From Pseudomonas multiresinivorans (GTDB lineage Bacteria > Pseudomonadota > Gammaproteobacteria > Pseudomonadales > Pseudomonadaceae): a DNA stretch of 64,000 nucleotides. Positions within the stretch are counted from its first letter, which is position 1. Each line of letters starts with the position of its first letter. The notes beneath the pieces are model-generated. The model was not told the DNA's origin and did no database searches. It was given only the letters and a program-made list of their open reading frames with translations. The stretch lies in NCBI RefSeq assembly GCF_012971725.1, contig NZ_CP048833.1, positions 4,154,001-4,218,000 of the forward strand. Direction: 5' to 3'. Of the stretch, positions 1-8,100 are shown piece by piece. The position numbers and the translations under genes are program-made.

Positions 1-1091
1 TCGGCATGGAGGGCATGTTCCGCCAGCTCGGCATCTACTCCTCGGTGGGCCAGCTCTACGAGCCCGTCGACAAGGAGCAGCTGATGTTCTATCGCGAGGA
101 CAAGAAGGGCCAGATCCTCGAGGAAGGCATCACCGAGGCCGGCGCCATGTCGTCGTTCATCGCAGCCGGCACCGCGTACAGCAACTATCGCCAGCCGATG
201 CTGCCGTTCTACATCTTCTATTCGATGTTCGGCTTCCAGCGTATCGGCGACCTCGCCTGGGCGGCCGGCGATAGCCTGACCCGCGGCTTCCTCCTCGGCG
301 GTACCGCCGGGCGCACCACGCTCAACGGCGAAGGCCTGCAGCATGAGGACGGCCACAGCCACGTGCTCGCCTCGGTCATCCCCAACTGCCGCACCTACGA
401 CCCGACCTACTCCTACGAGCTGGCGGTGATCATCAGGGAAGGCGTGCGGCAGATGATGGAGGAGCAGCAGGACGTCTTCTACTACATCACCGTGATGAAC
501 GAGAACTACCCGCACCCGCCACTGCCCAAGGGCGTCGAGGAAGGGATCATCAAGGGCATGTACCTGCTCGACGAGGACAAGCGCGGCGCCGCGCACCACG
601 TCCAGCTGCTCGGCTCGGGAACCATCCTGCGCGAGGTCGAGGCGGCGGCGAGAATCCTGCGCGAGGACTTCGGCGTAGGCGCGGACGTCTGGTCCGTGCC
701 CAGCTTCAACGAACTGCGCCGCGACGGCCTGGCCGTGGAACGCTGGAATCGCCTGCATCCGGGGCAGAAACCGCGTGCGAGCTACGTCGAGCACTGCCTC
801 GGCGGCCGGCGCGGGCCGGTGATCGCTTCCACCGACTACATGAAGGTCTACGCCGAACAGATTCGCCAGTGGGTGCCGACCAAGGAATTCAAGGTACTGG
901 GCACCGACGGCTTTGGCCGCAGCGACACCCGCGCGAGGCTCCGTCACTTCTTCGAGGTGGACCGCCACTGGGTGGTGCTCGCCGCGCTGGAGGCGCTGGC
1001 CGATCGCGGCGACATCGAGCCGAAAGTGGTGGCCGAGGCCATCGCCAAGTTCGGCCTCGACCCGGAAAAACCCAACCCGCTTGACTGCTGA
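1..1091 (+). CDS. aceE: Pyruvate dehydrogenase E1 component, C-terminal part (partial at window start)
   Basis: Only the last ~362 codons are present; the frame is open through base 1, so the gene begins outside the window. E1 is the thiamine-diphosphate decarboxylase of the pyruvate dehydrogenase complex, feeding acetyl groups to the lipoyl domains of E2. The fragment covers the end of the homodimeric-type E1 (AceE family, about 880 residues in full): it contains the segment STDYMKVYAEQIRQWVP and the conserved GTDGFGRSDTRARLRHFFEVD-like stretch of the C-terminal transketolase domain. It stops 11 bases before aceF on the same strand, the usual aceEF operon. The call is secure from this C-terminal signature and from the neighbour. 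Confidence 0.96.
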   Translation, partial: GMEGMFRQLGIYSSVGQLYEPVDKEQLMFYREDKKGQILEEGITEAGAMSSFIAAGTAYSNYRQPMLPFYIFYSMFGFQRIGDLAWAAGDSLTRGFLLGGTAGRTTLNGEGLQHEDGHSHVLASVIPNCRTYDPTYSYELAVIIREGVRQMMEEQQDVFYYITVMNENYPHPPLPKGVEEGIIKGMYLLDEDKRGAAHHVQLLGSGTILREVEAAARILREDFGVGADVWSVPSFNELRRDGLAVERWNRLHPGQKPRASYVEHCLGGRRGPVIASTDYMKVYAEQIRQWVPTKEFKVLGTDGFGRSDTRARLRHFFEVDRHWVVLAALEALADRGDIEPKVVAEAIAKFGLDPEKPNPLDC

Positions 1092-1102
1092 GGAGAGGCA
1101 CC

Positions 1103-3043
1103 GTGAGCGAGACCATCCGCGTACCCGACATCGGCAACGGCGAAGGCGAAGTCATCGAACTGCTGGTCAAGGTCGGCGATCGCATCGAGGCCGACCAGAG
1201 CCTGCTGACCCTGGAATCCGACAAGGCCAGCATGGAAATTCCTGCGCCGAAAGCCGGCGTGGTGAAGGCGATCAAGGTGAAGATCGGCGACATCCTCAAG
1301 GAAGGCGACGAGATTCTCGAGCTGGAAGCCGAAAACAGCACCACCCAGGCCAAGGCCGAGGAGCCCGCCAAACCGGCAGCCGAACAACCCGCGCCCGCCG
1401 CACCGGCCCCGCAATCCGCGCCTGCGGGAGGCGGTGGCGTGGAAACCATCAAGGTGCCGGACATCGGCGACGGCCAGGGCGAAATCATCGAACTGATGGT
1501 CAAGGTCGGCGACCGCATCGAGGCCGACCAGAGCCTGCTGACCCTGGAATCGGACAAGGCCAGCATGGAGATTCCTGTGCCGAAAGCCGGCGTGGTGAAG
1601 GCGATCAAGGTGAAGATCGGCGACACCCTCAAGGAAGGCGACGACATCCTCGAACTGGAAACCGAGGGCGGCGCCGCACCCGCCAGCATTCCGGCCGCTG
1701 CAGCGCCCGCCTCCGCACCAGCTCCAGCCCCCACTCCGGCGAAGGAACAGCAGGCCGCACCTGCGGCCAGCGGCGGCATCGAGACCATCCGCGTGCCGGA
1801 TATCGGCAACGGCCAGGGCAACGTCATCGAACTGATGGTCAAGGTGGGTGACTCCATCGAGGCCGACCAGAGCCTGCTGACGCTGGAGTCGGACAAGGCC
1901 AGCATGGAAATCCCCGCGCCCAGGGCCGGCGTGGTGAAAGCCATCAAGGTGAAGATCGGCGACACGCTCAAGGAAGGCGACGAAATCCTCGAGCTGGAAG
2001 TTGCAGGTAGCGCTCCAGCCCAGGCTTTGGCTCCCAGCCCGGAGAACCCCGCCGCCCCTGTCGCCCCATCACCTGTGCAGCCCAAGGCGCCAGAAGTGGC
2101 GCCCGTCGGTGCGCCTAGTCGTGACGGCACCAAGGTCCATGCCGGGCCGGCGGTGCGCATGCTCGCCCGCGAGTTCGGCGTCGACCTGGCGCAGGTTACC
2201 GGCACCGGGCCCAAGGGCCGCATCCTCAAGGAGGACGTGCAGTTGTTCGTGAAGGAGCAACTGCAACGGAGCAAGCCCGGCGCAGCGGCAGGAGCCACTG
2301 GCGGCGCAGGGATTCCGCCGATTCCGGAAATCGACTTCAGCAAGTTCGGCGAAATCGAAGAAGTGGCCATGACCCGGCTGATGCAGGTCGGCGCCAGCAA
2401 CCTGCACCGCAGCTGGCTGAACGTGCCCCACGTGACCCAGTTCGAGTCCGCCGACATCACCGAGGCGGAAGCCTTCCGCATCGCGCAGAAGGCGGCGGCG
2501 GAAAAGGCCGGGACCAAGCTGACCATCCTGCCGATCCTGCTCAAGGCCTGCGCCCACCTGCTGCGCGAGCTGCCGGACTTCAACAGCTCACTGGCGCCCA
2601 GCGGCAAGGCGCTGATCCGCAAGCATTACGTGCACATCGGCTTCGCCGTGGACACGCCGGATGGCCTGCTGGTGCCGGTGATCCGCGACGTGGACAGGAA
2701 AGGGCTGCTGCAGCTTGCCCTGGAAGCCGCCGAACTGGCGGAGAAGGCACGGACCAAGAAGCTCTCCGCCGACGCGATGCAGGGCGCCTGCTTCACCATC
2801 TCCAGCCTGGGGCATATCGGCGGCACCGGCTTCACGCCCATCGTCAATGCGCCGGAAGTGGCGATCCTCGGCGTGAGCAAGGCGACGATGCAGCCGGTGT
2901 GGGACGGCAAGGCCTTCCAACCGCGGCTGATGCTGCCGTTGTCGCTGTCCTATGACCACCGGGTGATCAACGGTGCGGCAGCGGCGCGGTTCACTCGGCG
3001 GCTCGGAGAGGTGCTGGGGGATATTCGCAGTTTGTTGCTATAG
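1103..3043 (+). CDS. aceF: Dihydrolipoyllysine acetyltransferase (pyruvate dehydrogenase E2), three lipoyl domains
   Basis: 646-residue E2 core of the pyruvate dehydrogenase complex; it moves acetyl groups from E1 to CoA. Three biotinyl/lipoyl domains start near residues 4, 113 and 226, each with the motif ESDKASMEIP, so the lipoylated lysines should be K41, K152 and K265. They are joined by Ala/Pro-rich swinging linkers. An E1/E3-binding domain lies about residues 345-387, then the catalytic acetyltransferase domain ending with SYDHRVINGAAAARF, which carries the active-site His; the N in HRVIN occurs where many E2s have D, as I recall for Azotobacter E2p. The GTG start (1103) has AGGAG 8-12 bases upstream. 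The three lipoyl segments are unusually alike at DNA level (see findings). Length resembles the three-lipoyl E. coli enzyme; I recall the P. aeruginosa protein as shorter. Confidence 0.97.
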   Translation: MSETIRVPDIGNGEGEVIELLVKVGDRIEADQSLLTLESDKASMEIPAPKAGVVKAIKVKIGDILKEGDEILELEAENSTTQAKAEEPAKPAAEQPAPAAPAPQSAPAGGGGVETIKVPDIGDGQGEIIELMVKVGDRIEADQSLLTLESDKASMEIPVPKAGVVKAIKVKIGDTLKEGDDILELETEGGAAPASIPAAAAPASAPAPAPTPAKEQQAAPAASGGIETIRVPDIGNGQGNVIELMVKVGDSIEADQSLLTLESDKASMEIPAPRAGVVKAIKVKIGDTLKEGDEILELEVAGSAPAQALAPSPENPAAPVAPSPVQPKAPEVAPVGAPSRDGTKVHAGPAVRMLAREFGVDLAQVTGTGPKGRILKEDVQLFVKEQLQRSKPGAAAGATGGAGIPPIPEIDFSKFGEIEEVAMTRLMQVGASNLHRSWLNVPHVTQFESADITEAEAFRIAQKAAAEKAGTKLTILPILLKACAHLLRELPDFNSSLAPSGKALIRKHYVHIGFAVDTPDGLLVPVIRDVDRKGLLQLALEAAELAEKARTKKLSADAMQGACFTISSLGHIGGTGFTPIVNAPEVAILGVSKATMQPVWDGKAFQPRLMLPLSLSYDHRVINGAAAARFTRRLGEVLGDIRSLLL

Positions 3044-3059
3044 CGCCCTTCCCGGCGCG

Positions 3060-3132
3060 GTTCGCGAGCAAGCTCGCTCCTACGAAGAGCGAGTCGGATG
3101 CGCTTCCTGTAGGAGCGAGCTTGCTCGCGAAC
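3060..3132. repeat. REPIN (pair of inverted REP sequences)
   Basis: Two ~24-base REP units in opposite orientation, each with the core palindrome GAGCGAGCTTGCTCGC flanked by GTAG and GAAC, separated by 25 bases. They lie between aceF and the convergent MBL-fold gene. The same unit recurs at five other places in this window, the pattern of Pseudomonas REPINs mobilised by a RAYT transposase elsewhere in the genome. Confidence 0.93.
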
Positions 3133-3135
3133 CTG

Positions 3136-3999
3136 TCACATCCGATCCAGCGGAATCCGCAGGTACCGCACGCCATTGGCCTCGGCTTCGGGCAACACGC
3201 CGCCGCGCATGTTCACCTGGATCGACGGCCAGATCAGCGCCGGGGCGTTCAGCGTCGCATCGCGGGCCACGCGCATGGCGACGAAGGCATCCTCGTTGAT
3301 ACCGTCGTGCACATGCACGTTTTCCCTGCGCTCGCGCTCGACCGTGGTCTGGTGCTGGTGCTCCTCGCGCCCCTCCGTCAGGTAGTCGTGGCAGAGGAAC
3401 AGCCGGGTCGAATCGGGCAGCGCGAACAGCCGCTGGATCGAACGGTACAACTGCTGCGCATCGCCGCCGGGGAAATCGCAGCGGGCGGTGCCATAGTCAG
3501 GCATGAACAGCGTGTCGCCGACGAAGGCCGCATCGCCGATGCGGTAGGTCATGCAGGCCGGCGTGTGACCGGGAGTGTGCAGGGCCTCGGCGTGCAGGTT
3601 GCCGATGGTGAACACTTCGCCGTCCGCGAACAGGTGGTCGAACTGGCTGCCGTCGCAAGGGAAGTCTTCGCCCAGGTTGAACAGCCCGGCAAAGGTGCGC
3701 TGCACCTGGGCAATGCTGGAGCCGATGGCCAGGCGTCCGCCCAATTCACCCGTGAGCCACGCCGATGCGGACAGGTGGTCGGCGTGCAGGTGCGTTTCCA
3801 GCAGCCACTCCACCGTCAGGCCCTGTTCGCGCACATAGGCCGCGATGCGCCGGGCGCTGTCATGGCTGACCCGGCCCGCTGCGGCGTCATAGTCCAGCAC
3901 CGGATCGACAATGGCGCAATGGCTCGTGACAGGGTCGGCGACCACATAGCTGTAGGTGGACGTGGCGGTGTCGAAGAAGTGCTGGATGCGGGCGGTCAT
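3136..3999 (-). CDS. MBL-fold metallohydrolase, ETHE1/persulfide-dioxygenase-like
   Basis: 287 residues of the metallo-beta-lactamase fold. The metal motif THLHADH is at residues 69-75, followed by HTPGHTP (141-147), GDTLF with the ligand Asp near 162, and FLCHDY with a late His near 204. This arrangement resembles the ETHE1/Blh branch, which oxidises glutathione persulfide with one iron, more than classical glyoxalase II; the C-terminal part (about 215-287) with WPSIQVNMRGG is typical of this subgroup. The gene overlaps the upstream GNAT gene by 4 bases (ATGA), so the two are probably co-transcribed. The substrate is inferred from family only. Confidence 0.8.
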   Translation of the reverse strand: MTARIQHFFDTATSTYSYVVADPVTSHCAIVDPVLDYDAAAGRVSHDSARRIAAYVREQGLTVEWLLETHLHADHLSASAWLTGELGGRLAIGSSIAQVQRTFAGLFNLGEDFPCDGSQFDHLFADGEVFTIGNLHAEALHTPGHTPACMTYRIGDAAFVGDTLFMPDYGTARCDFPGGDAQQLYRSIQRLFALPDSTRLFLCHDYLTEGREEHQHQTTVERERRENVHVHDGINEDAFVAMRVARDATLNAPALIWPSIQVNMRGGVLPEAEANGVRYLRIPLDRM

Positions 4000-4475
4000 G
4001 CCGGGTTCCTTGCTGTCGGGGCCAGTGCGCCGAGCGGTTTCTCGTAGCGCCAGGCATCGCTGCCGTCTTCATAGAAGCCGGCACTGCAGGCGAAGCGGAC
4101 GTAGCCGCTGCGCTCGTAAAGGCCGATGGCGCCGGCGTTGTCGGTGCGCACCTCCAGGCGCAGGCGCCGGCAACCGCGCGCCCGGGCCTGCTCTTCGCAC
4201 CGCTCCAACAGCGCACCGCCAAGGCCCTGCCCTCGCGCTTGCCGGGAAATCGCCAGGGAGTATAGGCGGGCGATGTCCGAGCCCCGTCTCAGCAGGAGCA
4301 ACGCGTAGCCCAGCAACTCTCCATCACGGTCGGCAACCAGCAGGATGGCGCTGGGTGTTCCGATCAGTCTGCGAAAGCTGCGGCCACTCATGCGATCCTG
4401 CTCGAAACACTCTTCTTCCAGCTCCAGCAAGTTTGCCAGATCGGCCGGCGCGGCAAGGCGATATAACAGCGACAT
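3996..4475 (-). CDS. GNAT family N-acetyltransferase
   Basis: 159 residues from the chosen ATG at 4475 (MSLLYRLAAP); an in-frame upstream ATG would add 22 residues that do not look like the fold. The acetyl-CoA pyrophosphate loop is present as RQARGQGLG (motif A), preceded by the beta-4 strand ARLYSLAIS and followed by EVRTDNAGAIGLYERSGYVR (motif B), all standard for GNATs. It is translationally coupled to the MBL gene downstream and is divergent from the RLAN/RimK ligase 94 bases away. The acceptor is unknown; the neighbourhood of an amide ligase hints at modification of a small peptide or amino compound, but that is inference. Confidence 0.85.
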   Translation of the reverse strand: MSLLYRLAAPADLANLLELEEECFEQDRMSGRSFRRLIGTPSAILLVADRDGELLGYALLLLRRGSDIARLYSLAISRQARGQGLGGALLERCEEQARARGCRRLRLEVRTDNAGAIGLYERSGYVRFACSAGFYEDGSDAWRYEKPLGALAPTARNPA

Positions 4476-4568
4476 GGGCACTCCGTAAAACTTTCGTAAT
4501 GAACCGGGACATTTCCTGAAGTTACTGCTTAATAGACACACGGCAACTTTCAGACAGGTCCGTGAACA

Positions 4569-6149
4569 ATGTCTTCGTTACACACTAACTTCCATGAAAA
4601 GTTCAGCGCAAGTTCCCTGCATGTCGTCACCAACGCCTCTGCGGAGCCTCCTTCAGCCAGGGCCAGCCAGGTTCTGATCATCGTCGAGCGCAAGGAAGAC
4701 TGGGCGTCCTATATTCCCAGCGAAGATATGCTGAGCGCCCGCGAGTATCTGGAAGATTCGCATCAGTTCGAATCGGGAAAGCGCTTCCAGGTCATCAACC
4801 TGTGCCGCAACTATAAATATCTCGGCCACGGTTATTACTGTTCACTATTGGCCGAAGCGCGGGGCCACAAGGTGATTCCGTCGGTACGCACCATAAGCGA
4901 ACTGGCGAAGAAATCCCTCTACGGCCTGGCCCTGGACGGCCTGGAAAGATCCCTGGAAAAAGCCCTCGCCCAGCATCCCTGCGCCAGCACCGACGGCTTC
5001 ACCCTGCGCCTGTATTTCGGCCATACGGACCTTGAGCCGCTGCAGCCCATCGCCCGCCAGCTGTTCGAGGCCTTCCCCTGCCCCATTCTGCTGGTGGACT
5101 TCCGCCGCACCGACGCCTGGCACATCGCGGGCATCCGCCCCGGCGCGCTGCACAAGCTGCGCGATAACCAGGAGGACCAGTTCGCCGACGCCCTCGACCG
5201 CTTCAGCCGGCGCGTCTGGCGCCAGCCCAATTCGCGGCGCCTGGCGCGCTACGACCTGGCCATCCTGCACAACCCGGCGGAAAGCCTGCCGCCCTCCAAT
5301 GCCGGCGCCCTGGAAGGCTTCGTCCGGGTCGGCCGGCAACTGGGCATCGACGTCGAGCTGATCGAGAAGAAGGACTACGCGCGGCTGGCCGAGTACGACG
5401 CGCTGCTGATCCGCGAGACCACCAGCGTTGACGACCACACCTATCGCTTCGCCAAGAAAGCAGAGAGCGAGGGGCTGATCGTGATGGACGACCCGGCGTC
5501 GATCCTGCGTTGCACCAACAAGGTCTACCTCACCGACCTGCTGCGCAGCCACGGCCTGGGCATGCCGGCCACGGAAATCCTCTACAAGGACAACCCGCAG
5601 GAACTGGAGCGCGTCGGCGCGCGGCTGGGCTTCCCGCTGGTGCTGAAGATCCCCGACGGCTGCTTCTCCCGTGGCGTCTACAAGGTCGAGGACGCCCAGC
5701 AACTGCACAGCGTGAGTGCCGAGCTGTTCGAGCACTCGGTGCTGCTGCTCGCCCAGGAGTACCTCTACACCGAGTTCGACTGGCGCATCGGCATCCTCAA
5801 CCGCCAGCCGGTGTTCGCCTGCCAGTACTTCATGTCGCGCGGGCACTGGCAGATCGTCCAGCACAAGGCCGACGGCGAGGTGATCGGCGAGTGCCGCACG
5901 CTGCCGGTGGAAAGCGCGCCGCCTGCCGTCGTGGAGCTGGCACTGAAGACCGCCAACCTGATCGGCGACGGCCTTTACGGCGTCGACCTGAAGGAGGTGG
6001 ACGGCGAAGTGGTGGTCATCGAAGTGAACGACAACCCCAACCTCGACGCCGGCATCGAGGATGCCTGCCTCAAGGACGACCTTTACCGCCGGGTGCTGGA
6101 GGAATTCATCCGCCGCCTGGAACTCAAGCGCCGCGGCCAGGCGCTCTGA
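4569..6149 (+). CDS. RimK-family ATP-grasp ligase with N-terminal RLAN domain
   Basis: 526-residue protein of two parts. Residues ~35-200 match the RLAN (RimK-like ATP-grasp N-terminal) module (VLIIVERKEDWASYIPSE and NLCRNYKYLGHGYYCSLLAEARGHKVIPSV). Residues ~270-515 are an ATP-grasp ligase: DDPASILRCTNKVYLTDLL, the ATP-binding strand PLVLKIPDGCFSRGV and the metal-binding segment VVVIEVNDNPNLDAG with E and N ligands. RimK-type enzymes join glutamate or other amino acids to a carboxyl group at ATP cost; the substrate of RLAN-containing members is unknown. It is divergent from the GNAT and followed 23 bases later by a 47-residue membrane protein. The start at 4569 is the first ATG after the divergent promoter region; 39 N-terminal residues look disordered. 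Confidence 0.85.
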   Translation: MSSLHTNFHEKFSASSLHVVTNASAEPPSARASQVLIIVERKEDWASYIPSEDMLSAREYLEDSHQFESGKRFQVINLCRNYKYLGHGYYCSLLAEARGHKVIPSVRTISELAKKSLYGLALDGLERSLEKALAQHPCASTDGFTLRLYFGHTDLEPLQPIARQLFEAFPCPILLVDFRRTDAWHIAGIRPGALHKLRDNQEDQFADALDRFSRRVWRQPNSRRLARYDLAILHNPAESLPPSNAGALEGFVRVGRQLGIDVELIEKKDYARLAEYDALLIRETTSVDDHTYRFAKKAESEGLIVMDDPASILRCTNKVYLTDLLRSHGLGMPATEILYKDNPQELERVGARLGFPLVLKIPDGCFSRGVYKVEDAQQLHSVSAELFEHSVLLLAQEYLYTEFDWRIGILNRQPVFACQYFMSRGHWQIVQHKADGEVIGECRTLPVESAPPAVVELALKTANLIGDGLYGVDLKEVDGEVVVIEVNDNPNLDAGIEDACLKDDLYRRVLEEFIRRLELKRRGQAL

Positions 6150-6172
6150 GCGAACTGCCCAAGGAGAATCCC

Positions 6173-6316
6173 ATGGAAGCCACGCATATCGGCCTGACCA
6201 TCCTGATCGCCATCGTCGTGTTCGGCACCGCGATCAATTACTTCGACCACCGCATGAAGCCACGCGAGGTGCGCGAACAGGCAAGGCGCAAGGCTCAGCC
6301 AAAGCGCACGCAGTAG
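6173..6316 (+). CDS. Small single-pass membrane protein
   Basis: 47 codons beginning at an ATG preceded by AAGGAGA (6161-6167). Residues 6-22 form one hydrophobic segment (IGLTILIAIVVFGTAINYF), followed by a highly basic cytoplasmic tail (HRMKPREVREQARRKAQPKR). It lies 23 bases after the RLAN ligase and is probably its operon partner. Its 3' end overlaps the convergent propeller gene by 22 bases. No family recognised. Confidence 0.7.
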   Translation: MEATHIGLTILIAIVVFGTAINYFDHRMKPREVREQARRKAQPKRTQ

Positions 6317-7398
6317 ATCGGCGGCAGGTTGGCGGACAGGCATTGCCAGTGGTCGCCGCCATTCTCCGAAAGCCACAGGCCACCGGTGGTGGAGCCCATC
6401 GCCAGGCAGGCGCCGTCATCGTCGATGGCCAGGCCGTGGCGATACACCAGGTCAAAGGCGGCGCCCTGGGGCAGCCCGCCATCGAGCACCTCGAAGGTGG
6501 CGCCGCCATCGCGGGTGCGGGTGACGACGAAGCGGGCGTCCACCGGAATCCGGCAGACGTCCTTCACGGCGGGAACGAACCAGGCGGTGTCCGGCTGGGT
6601 CGGGTGAACGGCGACGGCGAAACCGAAGCTCGAGGGTTCGCCCTGTACGTCGTTCCAGCGCGAGCCGCCATCGGTCGAGGTGAAGATGCCATTGTGGTGC
6701 TGCACCCAGAGGCGATCCGGCTGTGCCGGGCAATGCACCAGGCGGTGCGGGTCCTGGATGGCGCCCTCTTCGCGCAGCTCCGGCGGCATGTAGTCGGCGT
6801 ACATGCCGGCGGTGCTCAGGCGCCAACTGGCGCCACCGTCATCGCTCTGCCAGACGCCGCCGCAGGACACGGCGACGGTCAGGTGCTGGCTGTCGCGCGG
6901 GTCGACGCTGACCGAGTGGATGCCCGGCCAGTCATAGCCGCCGCCCATCCAGCGCGAGCGCTCGGGCACATCCCAGAGTGGGCGGTTCAGTTCCCAGCTG
7001 TCGCCGCCGTCGTTGCTGCGGAACAGACCGCCGGGAATGGTGCCGGCCCAGAGCACGCCGAGTTCGGCGGCGCCACCGGTTTCCAGGCACCAGATCTGTT
7101 GCAGGGTCCAGGGCGCGGGCGGCGCTTCGCCTTCCGCGGGTTCGGGCAGCGGGTCGGGTTGCGGCGGATAGGTCGGCACGGCAACTTCCTGCCAATCTTC
7201 ACCGGCGCGTTGGCGCCAGAGCTTGCAGCCGAAGTGGCCGAGGTTGAGCGCGGCGTAGAGGGCGTCATCGCGCGGGTCGGCCAGCACGGTGCTGAGCGGT
7301 TCGCCGATGAAGTCGCGGCGGCTTTCCTGCCAACCGTCCGCGCCACGCTGGAAGGTGAACAGGCCCTTGCGGGTCGCCACCAGCAGTCGATCATCCAT
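6295..7398 (-). CDS. Asp-box (BNR) beta-propeller protein, sialidase/VPS10-like
   Basis: 367 residues without a signal peptide, so probably cytoplasmic. Five Asp-box motifs are visible (SNDGGDSWE, SDDGGASWR, STDGGSRWN, TRDGGATFE, SENGGDHWQ), the repeat that marks sialidase-like and VPS10-like beta-propellers. There is no obvious sialidase catalytic set (no clear FRIP motif), so it is better described as a propeller of unknown activity. The start codon is 11 bases after the stop of the MoaD/ThiS-like gene, so the two form a two-gene operon. Databases often label such proteins exo-alpha-sialidase or glycosyl hydrolase; the evidence here does not support that activity. Confidence 0.8.
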   Translation of the reverse strand: MDDRLLVATRKGLFTFQRGADGWQESRRDFIGEPLSTVLADPRDDALYAALNLGHFGCKLWRQRAGEDWQEVAVPTYPPQPDPLPEPAEGEAPPAPWTLQQIWCLETGGAAELGVLWAGTIPGGLFRSNDGGDSWELNRPLWDVPERSRWMGGGYDWPGIHSVSVDPRDSQHLTVAVSCGGVWQSDDGGASWRLSTAGMYADYMPPELREEGAIQDPHRLVHCPAQPDRLWVQHHNGIFTSTDGGSRWNDVQGEPSSFGFAVAVHPTQPDTAWFVPAVKDVCRIPVDARFVVTRTRDGGATFEVLDGGLPQGAAFDLVYRHGLAIDDDGACLAMGSTTGGLWLSENGGDHWQCLSANLPPIYCVRFG

Positions 7399-7409
7399 TA
7401 CTCGCCTCC

Positions 7410-7679
7410 TTAACCGCCGCTCAGAGCCTGAACCACGTAGACCTCGCTGTCCGCCGCCAGCGCATCGCTGAGGCGGGCGCGGTCCCGCAGGCGCAGCCCA
7501 TCAATGAAAATCGTCAGGTGCCGGCGCAATCCGCCCTGGTCGTCCAGCAGGTAGCCGCGCAACTTCGGCGCCTCGGCGAAGACCATTTCCAATGCGCCGG
7601 ACAAGGTATCCGCCGTCAGCTCGCGCTCCTCGATGGGGACGTGACGCTGGATCGACGGGGCGAAGGCGATACGGCACAT
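7410..7679 (-). CDS. MoaD/ThiS family beta-grasp (ubiquitin-like) protein
   Basis: 89 residues beginning at the ATG at 7679 (MCRIAFAPSI) and ending in Gly-Gly (VVQALSGG), the C-terminal diglycine that ThiS, MoaD and related sulfur carriers use for adenylation and thiocarboxylation. The pattern TLSGALEMVFAEAPKLRGYL, then RRHLTIFIDG, fits the beta-grasp fold. No E1-like ThiF/MoeB partner, MoaE or ThiG is adjacent; instead the next gene is the Asp-box propeller. It is not evidently the housekeeping MoaD or ThiS. The diglycine end and fold are clear; the role is unknown. Confidence 0.82.
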   Translation of the reverse strand: MCRIAFAPSIQRHVPIEERELTADTLSGALEMVFAEAPKLRGYLLDDQGGLRRHLTIFIDGLRLRDRARLSDALAADSEVYVVQALSGG

Positions 7680-7911
7680 AGGCGAACTCGCAACGGGCGC
7701 TGACTGCACCAGTCTAGGGCAGGTGCGGCAGGTGTTCCGAGCGCTTCGACGGGATGCGCGATGGCCACCGGAGAGGCTCTGGAACGGCCTTCGCAGCGGT
7801 CCTTCCCCGGCATTCAGTTTCGATAAAACGAAACCAAACGTCGTGAAAATCACATTTAACAAACCCATCCGCCGTGCGAGTCTCCGGGAATCGTCAGCCA
7901 TAACCTTCGAC
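7680..7911. other. Gene-free stretch upstream of the MoaD-like gene
   Basis: No convincing coding sequence. The part about 7815-7870 is noticeably AT-richer than the surroundings (GATAAAACGAAACCAAACG and AAAATCACATTTAAC), which may hold the promoter of the MoaD-like/propeller operon or mark a junction with the LysR-like remnant that follows. Confidence 0.4.
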
Positions 7912-8100
7912 ATGCATCTGCTCGTTTCGCCCGCATCGCTGGAACCCGTCGCCGCCCGCAAGGCCGGCAGCGCCGTCCGCCTGCCGCGCAAACATGCCCG
8001 CTGGCTCGAACTGCAACCGCTGACCCTGCCTCTCGAACTGGCCTTCTGGGCGCTCTGGCACTGCCGCCACGCCCGTCCACCGGACAGCACCTCTCGCTGA
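7912..8100 (+). pseudogene. Possible remnant of a LysR-type regulator C-terminus
   Basis: A 62-codon open stretch whose end (LPLELAFWALWHCRH) resembles the last residues of LysR effector domains, where a strand such as PLPLELPPF is followed by LWHxRHxxDPAHRWLR. There is no helix-turn-helix or first effector subdomain upstream, so if real it is a decayed fragment. The resemblance is short and by eye only; it could be a chance open frame. Confidence 0.33.

Noticed and set aside
889..2622. 577-codon open frame on the minus strand opposite aceF
   Set aside because: It mirrors the repeated lipoyl domains in a GC-rich gene; low-complexity Ser/Pro/Gly composition and no start signal. Shadow of aceF.
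6295..7398. Annotation as a sialidase
   Set aside because: Asp boxes occur in many propellers; no FRIP arginine triad or signal peptide.
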